64,000 bases of DNA from an uncultured Clostridia bacterium (GTDB lineage Bacteria; Bacillota; Clostridia; Christensenellales; Aristaeellaceae): positions 1 through 64,000 of the forward strand of contig CAMNKK010000003.1 in the NCBI GenBank assembly GCA_946542235.1, in the 5' to 3' direction. Below, one piece after another: positions 19,497 to 29,891 of this stretch. The notes under the pieces were generated by a model. It made no database searches. It saw only the letters and a list, made by a program, of their open reading frames with translations, and was not told where the DNA came from. Numbering within the stretch: position 1 is the first letter of the stretch; each line of letters starts with the position of its first letter. The position numbers and the translations under genes are program-made.

Positions 19497-20585
19497 TTAC
19501 TGCCACGGTACATAATACCTGTGGATCTGCTTCAGCTCTCCGTTTTCGTCAAAGGTGGCATTCACATTCAGCTGATCAAAGCCGATGCCGTCCTTTTCCT
19601 CCGCGGCCAGCGCCGCAAAGAAATCCTCCGCCGTCATTTCCCTGTTCTCCTCCAGGGGGCTGCCGGCTTCCGGATCGACGCCTTCCAGATAGACCATTCC
19701 GTCCGGCACGGTCAGCGTCAGCTGCGCCGCTTCCTTCATAATCGGATAATCGTTGTAGGTGACGGCCGTATACAGGCCGTCCTCGTTTTTCCGCAGGAAA
19801 TATTCATCATTGATGATTGCGTCATACCCTTCGTAGGCCAGGGTCTCGATCAGAACGTCCTCCGTGCCGATCCGGATGGTGTCCCCTTCCTTCACGGAGA
19901 TCACATCCCACTCCAGCAGGGTATAGGGAACCAGCAGGGTCAGATCCACGGTCTTCGCGGCCGCGTCAAAGCCGGTAATGCTGACGTCGAAGGTTTTCCC
20001 CTCGATCTTCAGCGCTTCCTCCTCCGCGCCGGCAATGAAGTCCAGATCCGACAGGAAGGCATTTCCCATCGCGATTTCATCTTCCGTCAGCTTCTGTTCC
20101 GGGGCCTGCTTCCCGGGGGTCATGACGAACTCGATAAAATATCCCGCATAGATCGAGAAGATGCTCAGATAATCATAGCTGTCCGCCACGGTGCGGCAGA
20201 CCAGCAGCCGGGTGCCGTGGGCGGTCTCATCATAGGTGATGTTGGCGTAGGGATCGGTATCCGTAAAGGTTTTTTCCAGAATCATCAGCGCTTCGTCATC
20301 CAGATCGTTGATCCGGACCACGCCGGCATAGGTCTCGTCATAGGCGACGGACAGCACCATCTGCGGCTTTGCCGGATCCTCGGTGACCATGGAACACAGA
20401 AGCGCTTCATCATTCTGCATGAACGGCACGACCCGGTATCCTTCCGGCACCGTTCCCTTCAGGGTAAATTCCCCGTTCACCCGGACCGTCCCGAAGTTAT
20501 ACTTCTCCGCTGCTTCCTCCGCGCTTCCGGCGGCACAGCCCAGCAGCAGAACCAGGCTCAGCAGCATGGCAATGATTTTTTTCAT
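19497..20585 (-). CDS. Secreted/lipoprotein-like protein of unknown function
   Basis: MKKIIAMLLSLVLLLGCAAGSAEEAAEK: signal peptide with lipobox-like LLGC; no recognised domain. Confidence 0.7.
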   Translation of the reverse strand: MKKIIAMLLSLVLLLGCAAGSAEEAAEKYNFGTVRVNGEFTLKGTVPEGYRVVPFMQNDEALLCSMVTEDPAKPQMVLSVAYDETYAGVVRINDLDDEALMILEKTFTDTDPYANITYDETAHGTRLLVCRTVADSYDYLSIFSIYAGYFIEFVMTPGKQAPEQKLTEDEIAMGNAFLSDLDFIAGAEEEALKIEGKTFDVSITGFDAAAKTVDLTLLVPYTLLEWDVISVKEGDTIRIGTEDVLIETLAYEGYDAIINDEYFLRKNEDGLYTAVTYNDYPIMKEAAQLTLTVPDGMVYLEGVDPEAGSPLEENREMTAEDFFAALAAEEKDGIGFDQLNVNATFDENGELKQIHRYYVPWQ

Positions 20586-20636
20586 GGATGGAATCCTCCT
20601 TCATTTCCTCATGCTCCGGTTCTTTTCCGGGCCGGT

Positions 20637-21254
20637 TTATTTCTGGGCAAACCGCTTGTGAATGTACCCGACATCCCCGGTGTCCGGATCCTGCACCTGC
20701 AGATAATGCGCGGTTTCCTTCAGCACGATCAGTTCCTCGGTCGTCGTATACCGCGCGATCTCCATGCCCGTTTCGCTGGGAATCCAGCGCATGCTCACCC
20801 AGCTGGTAACCCGGGCGGGCCTGGCCGTCACACGGTAGGGGGTGACCTCCGCCGCCGTGGCAAACTCCGCGTTGATATCCGTCATCGGATCTCCCGTATA
20901 GGCTTCCTTCTCGCTTTCCAGCAGCGCGTCGATCTCTTCCGGCGCGATATCGGACAGATAGCGCCAGTTCACATAGGCCGTCCAGTCGCCCTCCCCGTTC
21001 TGCGGATGATTGTAATGGAAGATGATTTCCGCCCACCTGTCCCCGGTGACGGACAGGACCTTCACTTTTTCGCCGTATTCCAGCCGGCCGACAATCTGTC
21101 CCTGCGGCTCCGTGCGTACGCTCAGCGGCTGATGGTTTTCCGTGTATACATAGCATTCCCTGGCTTCCGCTTCTTCCTCGCCAAGCGCCGCGGAAACCGC
21201 CGTCCCCAGCACCAGCAGGGCCGCCAGCGCCAGCATCAGAATCTTTTTCATCAT
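20637..21254 (-). CDS. Secreted SH3-domain protein
   Basis: MMKKILMLALAALLVLGTAVSA signal; SVRTEPQGQIVGRLEYGEKVKVLSVTGDRWAEI SH3_3-type repeat, second copy RWIPSETGMEIARYTTTEELIVLKE. Confidence 0.8.
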   Translation of the reverse strand: MMKKILMLALAALLVLGTAVSAALGEEEAEARECYVYTENHQPLSVRTEPQGQIVGRLEYGEKVKVLSVTGDRWAEIIFHYNHPQNGEGDWTAYVNWRYLSDIAPEEIDALLESEKEAYTGDPMTDINAEFATAAEVTPYRVTARPARVTSWVSMRWIPSETGMEIARYTTTEELIVLKETAHYLQVQDPDTGDVGYIHKRFAQK

Positions 21255-21307
21255 CTTTTTTCCCTCCTTGTCTCCGTGCATTTCTCAGGAAGCGCCCCGG
21301 ACCGGTC

Positions 21308-23326
21308 TCAGTAATCCTTTTTGGTGCGGTGTCTCTCCCGGATCGTCTTGATCCAGTCGTTGTCAATCTGGAACTGGTACAGGGTAATCGTACCGCTGGT
21401 TTTCTTGATGCCCTGGGACGGCGCCGAATAGTTGACCATCTTCCAGTGCCTCGTGCCGGTGGTCTCGCCGGGCTGCAGCGCGCCGCTCCAGACGATGTCC
21501 ACCTTGTTGGAGCCGTCCTTGGTGTTCACCGCCACGCCCTCGCGTCCGTCAAAGACCTCCAGGGAGGCCACGATCCGCGTAATGGTGAATGCGGAATCAT
21601 TCCGGACGGACAGCCAGAAATTGCCGTCCTTGTCATAGTCAAAGCTCCGGAAGGTCAGGCTGCGGTCAAAGTCGCCCACGGTCACCCGGAGGGAGGTCTG
21701 GAAGCCGCCGTCCTCCGTGGTTCCGGTGACGGTTGCTTCTCCGTATCCGACGCCCTTCAGCTTCATTTTGGAATTGGTCTTTCCGTTCGCGGTTACGACG
21801 CTTTCATCGGAGCTGACCCAGGTCATGTTCTTGTTGGTGGCATCCTTCGGATAAATGGTCGCGCCGGCCGTGGCCGTTTCGTTCAGATCGATATAGGCAT
21901 GCTCCCGCACCATCTGGACCCCTGTCACATGCTCGCCGACCCTGACCTGGATCTGGGCCTTCCGCCTGGAGCCGTCCACGGTCGTCGCCGTGATGCTGGC
22001 GTTGCCCCGGGATACGCCGGTTACCACGCCGTTTTCATCCACCACCGCCACCTTGGGATTGGAGCTCTGGAAGGTCACCCCGGGATTGGTGGCATTGGCC
22101 GGTTCCGTAATCCAGCTCAGCTGCGTTGTTTCCCCGGCATAGGCCGCCGCGGATTTTTCCGTAAAGGCGACGCTCTTCACCGGCTGCTGCACATGAACCT
22201 TCAGCTCCGCGCTGACGCTTTCCAGCGCTTCCGCCCGGCAGGTCACCACGCATTCGCCCGGCGCCACCCCGGTGATCCTCCCGTCCTTTCCGACCTTCGC
22301 AATGCTCTCGTCCGAGCTGGACCAGATCACCCGCTTGTTATCCGCGTCCACCGGAGCCACCGTATATTTTGTCACCTGGTTCCGGCCCACATCCACGGTC
22401 ATCTCTTCGCTGCCCAGCGTAATGGCTTCCGGATTCTGAACCACCTTCAGGCTGAAGTTGGCCCGGATATTGCTTCCGTCCGCCGCTGTGGCAACCAGCC
22501 GGCCGTTTCCCCGCTTCAGGCCCGTAACCACGCCCTGGGCGTCCACCGTCAGGATCCGCTCGTCCCCGCTGGACCAGATCACCTGCGGAATGGAAGCGTT
22601 CTCCGGCATCACGGAAGCCTTCACGGTGACCTGACCGCCCACGGTCACAGCCTGCCCGGAGGCTTCCACCGTCAGCCGGGTCACCGGCTGAATCACCAGC
22701 ACCCGATACCGGACGCTGACCTCCGGATTGGATGCGCTGGCCACCGTCAGCACGGCCTCCCCGGGAACCAGCCCGGTCAGCCCGTTCCCCTGTACCTTCA
22801 GCACGCTGTCATTGTCGCTTTTCAGGACAAATTTCCTGTTGCTGGCATCCTGGGGCAGCACGGTCACCTGCAGGTTGATCTGCTTCTTCACGGAAACCAG
22901 CAGCACCGGCAGATCCTCCCCGCCGGCCTGCAGCAGGGGGGCAACCAGCGGATCGTCCGCCGGATACAGCGGCAGCTTTGCCGTCTGTACCTGAACCTCC
23001 GCCGCCTTCCGGTCCACGAACAGGTTCAGCTGGTTCCGATAGGTCTTTCCCTCCGCGGTCACTGTCGCCGTGATATTGGTCTGGCCCTTGCTGACCCCCG
23101 TCACCACGCCGTTTTCATCCACCGTCGCCACTTTTTCGTTGGCAGAGGTATAGCTCAGCTCCCCGCCGGCCGGCGCGCCCTCCCGGATCAGCACGGTCTG
23201 CAGCGTCTCTCCCTCGAACACCCTGTTCACGTTCCGGTCGAACTGCAGAACGTTGTTTTCCGCCAGCGCGGAAAAGCCGAAGCAGAGCAGGGCTGCGGCC
23301 AGCAGGAGAATGAGAATTTTTTTCAT
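21308..23326 (-). CDS. Secreted protein with multiple BIG2 (bacterial Ig-like 2) repeats
   Basis: Repeated pattern VTGxxxGxxxITA / WSSSDESIAKVGKDGRITGVAPGECVVTCRA; about six tandem Ig-like units. Confidence 0.88.
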   Translation of the reverse strand: MKKILILLLAAALLCFGFSALAENNVLQFDRNVNRVFEGETLQTVLIREGAPAGGELSYTSANEKVATVDENGVVTGVSKGQTNITATVTAEGKTYRNQLNLFVDRKAAEVQVQTAKLPLYPADDPLVAPLLQAGGEDLPVLLVSVKKQINLQVTVLPQDASNRKFVLKSDNDSVLKVQGNGLTGLVPGEAVLTVASASNPEVSVRYRVLVIQPVTRLTVEASGQAVTVGGQVTVKASVMPENASIPQVIWSSGDERILTVDAQGVVTGLKRGNGRLVATAADGSNIRANFSLKVVQNPEAITLGSEEMTVDVGRNQVTKYTVAPVDADNKRVIWSSSDESIAKVGKDGRITGVAPGECVVTCRAEALESVSAELKVHVQQPVKSVAFTEKSAAAYAGETTQLSWITEPANATNPGVTFQSSNPKVAVVDENGVVTGVSRGNASITATTVDGSRRKAQIQVRVGEHVTGVQMVREHAYIDLNETATAGATIYPKDATNKNMTWVSSDESVVTANGKTNSKMKLKGVGYGEATVTGTTEDGGFQTSLRVTVGDFDRSLTFRSFDYDKDGNFWLSVRNDSAFTITRIVASLEVFDGREGVAVNTKDGSNKVDIVWSGALQPGETTGTRHWKMVNYSAPSQGIKKTSGTITLYQFQIDNDWIKTIRERHRTKKDY

Positions 23327-23475
23327 TCCGTCAGCCTCCTTTTTTATTCTTTCCATTTATTCATACCTGGATATGTCCTCTTTCCCGCAAAGCTATTTTA
23401 GCGCTTTTCGGGGTCAATTTCAAGTGCCGGCGTCCCGCTCCCGCGGGAAGCGCAGCGCCGGCGGAGCCGCCCGTC

Positions 23476-25356
23476 TCAGGACAGCTGCAGCTGATAAAGC
23501 TTTTTGTAGATCCCGTCCCTGGCCAGCAGCTCCTGATGGGTTCCGGACTCCCGGATCCGCCCGTGATGCATGACAAGGATCCGGTCGCAGTGCTGGATCG
23601 TGGACAGCCGGTGCGCCACCATGATGCTGGTCCGCCCCCGCATCAGCCGGGCCACCGCCTCCTGAATCCACTGCTCCGTCTCCGTGTCAATATTGGCGGT
23701 CGCCTCGTCCAGAATCAGGATGGCCGGATCATAGGCCAGCGTCCGGGCAAAGGACAGCAGCTGCCTCTCTCCGGCGGAGAAGGTCGCGCCCCGCTCCGTC
23801 ACCCGGGAGGCGTATCCGTCCGGAAGGCGTTCGATAAACCGGGCCGCGTTGACTTCCCGGGCCGCCTCCCGGATTTCCTCATCCGAAATGCTTTCGTCCC
23901 GGAGGCGGATGTTGGAAGCGATGTCCCCGGTGAACAGGAACACATCCTGCTGCACCTGGCCCACCGCCCGGCGGATCTGCTCCCGGCTCATCAGCCGGAT
24001 GTCCGTGTCATCGATCCGGATCGTTCCCTTCTGGACATCATAGTATCTGCCGATCAGGTTCAGGATGGAGCTCTTTCCGGCGCCCGTGGCGCCCACAAAG
24101 GCGACGGACTGGCCGGGCTCGATCTCGAAGCTGACATCCTTCAGCACCCAGTCTCCCTCCCGGCCGGTATAGGAAAACCAGACATGATCAAAGGTGATCT
24201 TTCCGCGGATTTCCGGCAGCAGCACCGGGGATTTCTCCTCGGCGATGTCGGGCTCCGTATCCATCAGGGTAAAGATTTTCTCCGCGGCGGAGATGGCGCT
24301 CTGCAGGGTGGTAAACTGCTCCGCCAGCTCCTGAATCGGCTCAAAGAAGCTGTTGATATACTGCAGGAAAATATACAGCGTTCCGATCGTGATCGCCCCG
24401 CCCAGCACCTCCCGGCCGCCGGTAAGCATGATGATCATCAGGGCCAGGACGCTCAGCAGATAGATCCCCGGCCGGAAAACGGCGAAAACCATCATTTCCC
24501 GGAAGCTGGCGTTGTACAGGCTGGCGTTTTTCTGTTCAAACTCGTCATATTTCTTCTGTTCCCGGCCGAAAATCCGGATGACCTTCATGCCCGACAGATG
24601 CTCGGACAGGAAGGTATTGAGCGCCGTCAGACGGGTTCGCACCAGCCGGTAGGTCTTCCGGCTGATCATCCTGAAAACCAGCGTCAGGGCCGCCACCACC
24701 GGGAGCAGAATAAAGCTGTAAAGCGCCATTCGGGGATTCAGCGAAATCATGATCACCGCCAGCCCCGCCATCTTCACCACATTCCGGAAAAGCTTCACCA
24801 GAATATTGGAGAAGACCTCGTTGATCGCTTCCACATCGTTGGTCAGCCTGGTCACAATCTTCCCCACCGGGGTAATATCAAAGAAGCGCATGGTCAGGCT
24901 TTCCGTATGCCGGAAAAGGTCATTCCGAATCTCATAGATGATGTCCTGCCCCATTTTCTGCAGCAGGAGCGTCTGGCTCCGGTTCAGGATCATCAGCAGA
25001 ACCAGCGCCGCCAGATACAGGCCGCCCGCCGTCAGCACGCCCCGGAAGCGCTCCTCCGCCCGCTCGCCGGGCGCCCATTCCTCCCGGCCTTCCTCCTGCA
25101 GGATTTCACTGCTCTCTCCCGTAATATACCGGTCTATGGCCTGCCCGATAATCATGGGCTTCACCAGTTCCAGCCCCGTCAGCCCCAGCACCAGCACCAG
25201 GCACAGGATAAACACCTTCCTGTGCGGCTTCAGGTACTCCAGGAGCCTCCGCATGGGCTTCCCGCGGTAATGAATGTCCTCCCGCTCCTCGTCCTGAGGG
25301 CGGAAAAGAGACATGAACCTTTCCTTCAGGGACGGCTTCCTTTCCGTACCGCTCAT
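23476..25356 (-). CDS. ABC exporter (TMD-NBD), canonical Walker B subunit
   Basis: GATGAGKSSILNLIGRYYD, FSAGERQLLSFARTLAYDPAILILDEATANID. Confidence 0.92.
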   Translation of the reverse strand: MSGTERKPSLKERFMSLFRPQDEEREDIHYRGKPMRRLLEYLKPHRKVFILCLVLVLGLTGLELVKPMIIGQAIDRYITGESSEILQEEGREEWAPGERAEERFRGVLTAGGLYLAALVLLMILNRSQTLLLQKMGQDIIYEIRNDLFRHTESLTMRFFDITPVGKIVTRLTNDVEAINEVFSNILVKLFRNVVKMAGLAVIMISLNPRMALYSFILLPVVAALTLVFRMISRKTYRLVRTRLTALNTFLSEHLSGMKVIRIFGREQKKYDEFEQKNASLYNASFREMMVFAVFRPGIYLLSVLALMIIMLTGGREVLGGAITIGTLYIFLQYINSFFEPIQELAEQFTTLQSAISAAEKIFTLMDTEPDIAEEKSPVLLPEIRGKITFDHVWFSYTGREGDWVLKDVSFEIEPGQSVAFVGATGAGKSSILNLIGRYYDVQKGTIRIDDTDIRLMSREQIRRAVGQVQQDVFLFTGDIASNIRLRDESISDEEIREAAREVNAARFIERLPDGYASRVTERGATFSAGERQLLSFARTLAYDPAILILDEATANIDTETEQWIQEAVARLMRGRTSIMVAHRLSTIQHCDRILVMHHGRIRESGTHQELLARDGIYKKLYQLQLS

Positions 25357-27149
25357 GCCGGCTCACCTCCTTCCGGCCCGGATTCCCCCTGCTCCTTCGC
25401 CAGCTGGGCCTCCAGCTGCTGCTTGTCATAGATGGAGCGGTACAGGCCTCCCGCCTTCATCAGCTCCTCATGGGTTCCGTACTCCGCGGTCCGCCCGTCC
25501 TCCAGCACCAGAATGTGATCCGCGTGCTGAATGGTGGAAATCCGGTGGGCAATAATCAGCGTGGTCCTGTTCCGGCGCAGCTCCTGCAGCCGGGACAGGA
25601 TCCGTTCCTCCGTGTCCGTATCCACGGCGCTGAGAGAATCGTCCAGAATCAGCACCGGCGCGTCCTTCATCAGCGCCCGGGCGATGGAAATCCGCTGCTT
25701 CTGGCCGCCGGAAATCGTGACGCCCCGTTCCCCCAGCAGGGTCTGGTACTGGTTCGGAAATTCCATGATATTGTCATGCACATCCGCCGCTTCGGCCGCC
25801 GCCATGATCTCCTCCCGGGAAGCCTGCTGCACGCCGAAGGCAATATTGTTTTCAATGGTATCGCTGAACAGGAAGGAATCCTGGGGAACGCAGGCCAGAT
25901 CCCGGTGAAGGACATGCAGGGGGATCTCCCGCAGGGGGTGTCCGTCCATCCGGATCATATCCGGATCCTCCGTATCCCACAGCCTTTCCAGCAGATTCAC
26001 CAGGGTTGTCTTGCCGCATCCCGTGCGCCCGATCACCGCCAGGGTTTCCCCGGGGCGCACCCGCAGGGAGATTCCCTGCAGCGCCGGGTGATCTTCCGCT
26101 GACCCCGGATACCGGAAGGTCAGATCCCTCAGTTCAATCTCTCCCCGCAGCGACGTAATGGAGGGATCTCCCTCCTCCCGGATTTCCGGCTTTTCATCCA
26201 GGATCGTCCGGATCCGGCGCAGGGAAGCCAGGCCCTGGCTCAGGTTGGAAACGCTCTCTCCCACGGCAATCATGGGCCACACCAGCATGGTCACATAGCT
26301 GTTGAAGGCCACAAACTGGCCGATGGTAATCTCTCCGTAAATCGCCATCCGCCCGCCGAAAACCAGGGTCAGCAGCAGGCTGATTCCGATGACCAGGTCC
26401 AGGAGCGGCAGCACCAGGGCCATCAGCCGGACCACCGCCAGATTCTTTTCCCGGCTGTTGGCGTTCGCCCGGGCAAAGGCCGCCAGCTCCTTCCGTTCCT
26501 GCACGAAAGCCTTGATGACCCGGATGCCGGAAATCGCTTCCTGCGTCTGGTCCGTCAGGGCGGAAAAGGCTTCCTGCCTGGCCAGGAACCTGCGGTGCAT
26601 GGCCTTCCCGAACCAGATGTCCCCGAAGATGATCAGAATCAGCGGAATGACCGCGATCATGGTCAGCCGGAAGCTGACAAACCGGATCATGCTGATCAGG
26701 ACCAGAACCAGCATGACCGTCGCGTCAAAGGTGGAAATCACCGTCATGCCCATGAGCCCCCGGACGGCGCCCAGGTCGTTGGTGAAGTGCGCCATCAGGT
26801 CCCCTGTCTTGTGCTCGTTGTACCAGGACATGGAAAGGGTTTCCAGATGGGCAAACAGCTCTCCCCGCAGGTCCCGCTCCACCAGCCTTGCCGCCCCGAA
26901 AAGGCATACCCGCCAGCCGAACCGGCCCAGCATGATCAGCGATCCCATCCCCAGCAGCCGCAGCACGATATTCCACACGCCGCTCATATCCAGCCTGCCC
27001 GCCGCCAGCCCGTCCGTCAGCTCCCCGGACAGCAGCGGAACGTTCGCATTGATCTGATCCACCGCAAACAGGGCGATCAGCCCCAGCACATACCGCCACC
27101 AGTATTTCCTGACATAGCGTCCCGCCAGCTTCAGTTCTTTTCTCATCAT
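25353..27149 (-). CDS. ABC exporter (TMD-NBD), degenerate Walker B subunit
   Basis: GRTGCGKTTLVNLLERLWD, SGGQKQRISIARALMKDAPVLILDDSLSAVD (Asp replaces catalytic Glu); ATGA overlap with partner. Confidence 0.92.
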   Translation of the reverse strand: MMRKELKLAGRYVRKYWWRYVLGLIALFAVDQINANVPLLSGELTDGLAAGRLDMSGVWNIVLRLLGMGSLIMLGRFGWRVCLFGAARLVERDLRGELFAHLETLSMSWYNEHKTGDLMAHFTNDLGAVRGLMGMTVISTFDATVMLVLVLISMIRFVSFRLTMIAVIPLILIIFGDIWFGKAMHRRFLARQEAFSALTDQTQEAISGIRVIKAFVQERKELAAFARANANSREKNLAVVRLMALVLPLLDLVIGISLLLTLVFGGRMAIYGEITIGQFVAFNSYVTMLVWPMIAVGESVSNLSQGLASLRRIRTILDEKPEIREEGDPSITSLRGEIELRDLTFRYPGSAEDHPALQGISLRVRPGETLAVIGRTGCGKTTLVNLLERLWDTEDPDMIRMDGHPLREIPLHVLHRDLACVPQDSFLFSDTIENNIAFGVQQASREEIMAAAEAADVHDNIMEFPNQYQTLLGERGVTISGGQKQRISIARALMKDAPVLILDDSLSAVDTDTEERILSRLQELRRNRTTLIIAHRISTIQHADHILVLEDGRTAEYGTHEELMKAGGLYRSIYDKQQLEAQLAKEQGESGPEGGEPA

Positions 27150-27323
27150 TCCTCCCGGAAGTACCGCTCATTTCTGATTCCGAACGAGAAAGAAGTCTAT
27201 CGGGAACACCCGGAAAAGTCAATAGAAAACCGGCTTTCGGCGCAAAACTTCTTCTTGCTTTTTCAGCGCGTTATGCTATGCTTTTCAAAAACGGATCCCT
27301 CCCGGGATCGGAAGGAACGGAAC

Positions 27324-28271
27324 ATGCTGAAGGGGCTTGCTTTTGAAAGGGGAATCAACCTGGGCGGCTGGATGAGCCAGTGCGACTATTCAGAGGACCG
27401 GCTGAACCATTTCATCACGGAGGAGGATATCGCCCGCATCGCCTCCTGGGGGCTGGATCACGTGCGCCTGCCCGTGGACTACAATGTGCTGGAGACGGAG
27501 GACGGCTCCGAATACCGGGCGGACGGCTTTGCGCGGATCAGCCGGGCTTACGGCTGGTGCCGGGCCCATGGGCTGAACCTGGTGATCGACCTGCACAAAA
27601 CCGCCGGCTTCTCCTTTGACGCCGGAGAACAGGAAACCGGTTTTTTTGAGAGCGCCTCCTGCCAGGAACGGTTTTACCGCCTCTGGGAACAGATCGCGGC
27701 CCGCTGCGGGGAAAGCCCGGAGCATGTGGCCTTCGAACTGCTCAATGAGGTCACGGACCCTGCTTTCATCGGCGCCTGGAACCGGATCGCCCGTACCTGC
27801 ATCCGGCGGATCCGCGCCATCTGCCCCCGCCATCTGATCCTGGTGGGCAGCTATCACAACAACAGCGCCGCGGCGGTGCCCGCCCTGGATCCGCCCTTGG
27901 ACGACCGGGTGATCTACAACTTCCACTGCTATGAGCCCCTGGCTTTTACCCATCAGGGAGCCCACTGGGTGCCGCAGCTGGACCGGGATCGGCGGATCTC
28001 CTTTGAGGAAGCCGGGATTCCGGAGGATTATTTCGACCGGCTGTTCGCTCCGGCCCTGGAGGCTGCCCGGAAGAACGGGACGGAGCTCTACTGCGGCGAA
28101 TACGGCGTCATCGATCAGGCCGAGCCGGAATCCGCCGTAAAGTGGTTCCGTCTGATTCACGCCGCCTTCGCCCGATACGGGATCGGCCACAGCATCTGGA
28201 GCTACCGGGAAATGGACTTCGGCCTGGCAGACGCCCGGATGGACGGCTATCGGGAGCAGATTCTGGAATAA
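27324..28271 (+). CDS. Glycoside hydrolase family 5 (cellulase-like)
   Basis: RGINLGGWMSQCDYS, DHVRLPVDYNVLE, FELLNEV (acid/base) and LYCGEYGV (nucleophile). Confidence 0.88.
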   Translation: MLKGLAFERGINLGGWMSQCDYSEDRLNHFITEEDIARIASWGLDHVRLPVDYNVLETEDGSEYRADGFARISRAYGWCRAHGLNLVIDLHKTAGFSFDAGEQETGFFESASCQERFYRLWEQIAARCGESPEHVAFELLNEVTDPAFIGAWNRIARTCIRRIRAICPRHLILVGSYHNNSAAAVPALDPPLDDRVIYNFHCYEPLAFTHQGAHWVPQLDRDRRISFEEAGIPEDYFDRLFAPALEAARKNGTELYCGEYGVIDQAEPESAVKWFRLIHAAFARYGIGHSIWSYREMDFGLADARMDGYREQILE

Positions 28272-28382
28272 TCCGATCCGCCGCAGGCATGTGTTTTTTG
28301 ATTTTCATTGTCTTTCCCTTCCTTCTGTGTTATATTGGAAGCGCCGAAACCGGTAAAAAATCAGAAGAAGAGGGCTGGACAA

Positions 28383-29846
28383 ATGTCAGAGATGAATGAA
28401 AAGAAAACCCGGGTTGCCTTTGTCGGATCCGAATGTTACCCCTTTGTAAAAACAGGCGGGCTGGGTGATGTCATGTATGCCCTGCCCCGTGCTCTGGTGC
28501 GGGAAGGCTGCGAGGTGCGCGTTTTCCTGCCCCTGTACAGCTGCATTCCCCAGAAGTACAAGGATCAGATGAACTGGAAGGGCTCCTTCATGATGGACCT
28601 GACCACGGACGGACGGACCTTCTTCGTGGGCATCATGGAGCTGTCCATGAACGGCGTCATCTACGACTTCATCGAAAACAGGGAATTCTTTGACTGGGGA
28701 AATCCCTATACCGGCCTGTGGGAGGACATCCCGAAATACTGCTATTTCTCCAAGGCCGTCCTGGCGGCGCTGAACTATCTGGAGTGGATTCCGGATGTCA
28801 TCCACTGCCATGACTGGCAGGCCTCCCTGACCCCGGTTTATCTCCGGACCCGCTTCGCCGGAACCCCCGTAGGCGCCGCCCGCAGCATGCTGACCATTCA
28901 CAACCTGCGGTTCCAGGGCATCTGCAGCATCGACCATCTGAAATACTGGTCCGGTCTTCCGGATGACCTTTTCAATTATCCCGTCTTCAAGATCAATGAA
29001 AATGAAGCCAACATGTTCAAGGGCGGCCTCGCCTTCGCGGACCGGATCACAACCGTCAGTGAAACCTATGCCCATGAAATTCAGACCGATTTTTACGGGG
29101 AAGGGCTGAACAGCCATCTGTCCTACCATTCCGTCAAGCTCCGGGGCATCGTCAACGGCATCGATGTGGAGCAGTGGGACAGCCGGACAGACGCGCTCCT
29201 GCCCGCTCCCTACGGCCGGGAAAACGCGCTGGCCGCCAAGGGAGAAAACAAGCTGGCGCTGCAGCGCCGTCTGGGCCTGGAGGAGGATCAGGGCAAATTC
29301 GTGATCGGCCTTGTTTCCCGTCTGACGGATCAGAAGGGCCTGGATCTGGTGGACGCGATCTTCGAGCAGATGCTGGATGAGAACACCCAGGTCGTCGTGC
29401 TGGGGACCGGCGATCCCCGGTATGAAGGCGCCTTCCGCTATTATGAAAGCGTTCACAGAGGTCAGGTCTGCTCCTGCATCATGTATGACGAAAGCCTGGC
29501 TCATCTGATTTACGCCGGGGCGGATGCCCTGCTGGTACCCAGCCTCTTTGAGCCCTGCGGACTGACCCAGCTGATCTCCATGCGCTACGGCACCGTGCCC
29601 ATCGTTCGGGAAACCGGCGGCCTGAAGGATACCGTGGCTCCCTTCAATCCGGAAAACGGAGAGGGGAACGGCTTCACCTTCGATGCCTACCGGGCCGATC
29701 TGCTGCTGGACGCGGTGCGGCGGGGCAGGGAAGTCTATCTTGGGGACCGGGACCGCTGGAACGCCATCGTTCTGCGGGATATGGACAGGGATGTTTCCTG
29801 GACCCATTCCGCCCTCCAGTATCTGGAGCTGTACCGGGAGGGCTGA
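28383..29846 (+). CDS. glgA: Glycogen synthase (ADP-glucose type)
   Basis: VAFVGSECYPFVKTGGLGDVMYALPRAL, DVIHCHDWQASLTPVYLRT, PSLFEPCGLTQLISMRYGTVPIVRETGGLKDTV. Confidence 0.95.
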   Translation: MSEMNEKKTRVAFVGSECYPFVKTGGLGDVMYALPRALVREGCEVRVFLPLYSCIPQKYKDQMNWKGSFMMDLTTDGRTFFVGIMELSMNGVIYDFIENREFFDWGNPYTGLWEDIPKYCYFSKAVLAALNYLEWIPDVIHCHDWQASLTPVYLRTRFAGTPVGAARSMLTIHNLRFQGICSIDHLKYWSGLPDDLFNYPVFKINENEANMFKGGLAFADRITTVSETYAHEIQTDFYGEGLNSHLSYHSVKLRGIVNGIDVEQWDSRTDALLPAPYGRENALAAKGENKLALQRRLGLEEDQGKFVIGLVSRLTDQKGLDLVDAIFEQMLDENTQVVVLGTGDPRYEGAFRYYESVHRGQVCSCIMYDESLAHLIYAGADALLVPSLFEPCGLTQLISMRYGTVPIVRETGGLKDTVAPFNPENGEGNGFTFDAYRADLLLDAVRRGREVYLGDRDRWNAIVLRDMDRDVSWTHSALQYLELYREG

Positions 29847-29891
29847 CGCCTTTCCCCGGGCTTTCAAATCAATTCATCCGGAGGTATCCCG

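Noticed and set aside
23536-25431. 631-aa plus-strand ORF (also 46573-48393, 21329-23401, 19521-21314)
   Set aside because: Mirror ORFs antisense to real ABC exporter, BIG2 and secreted-protein genes.
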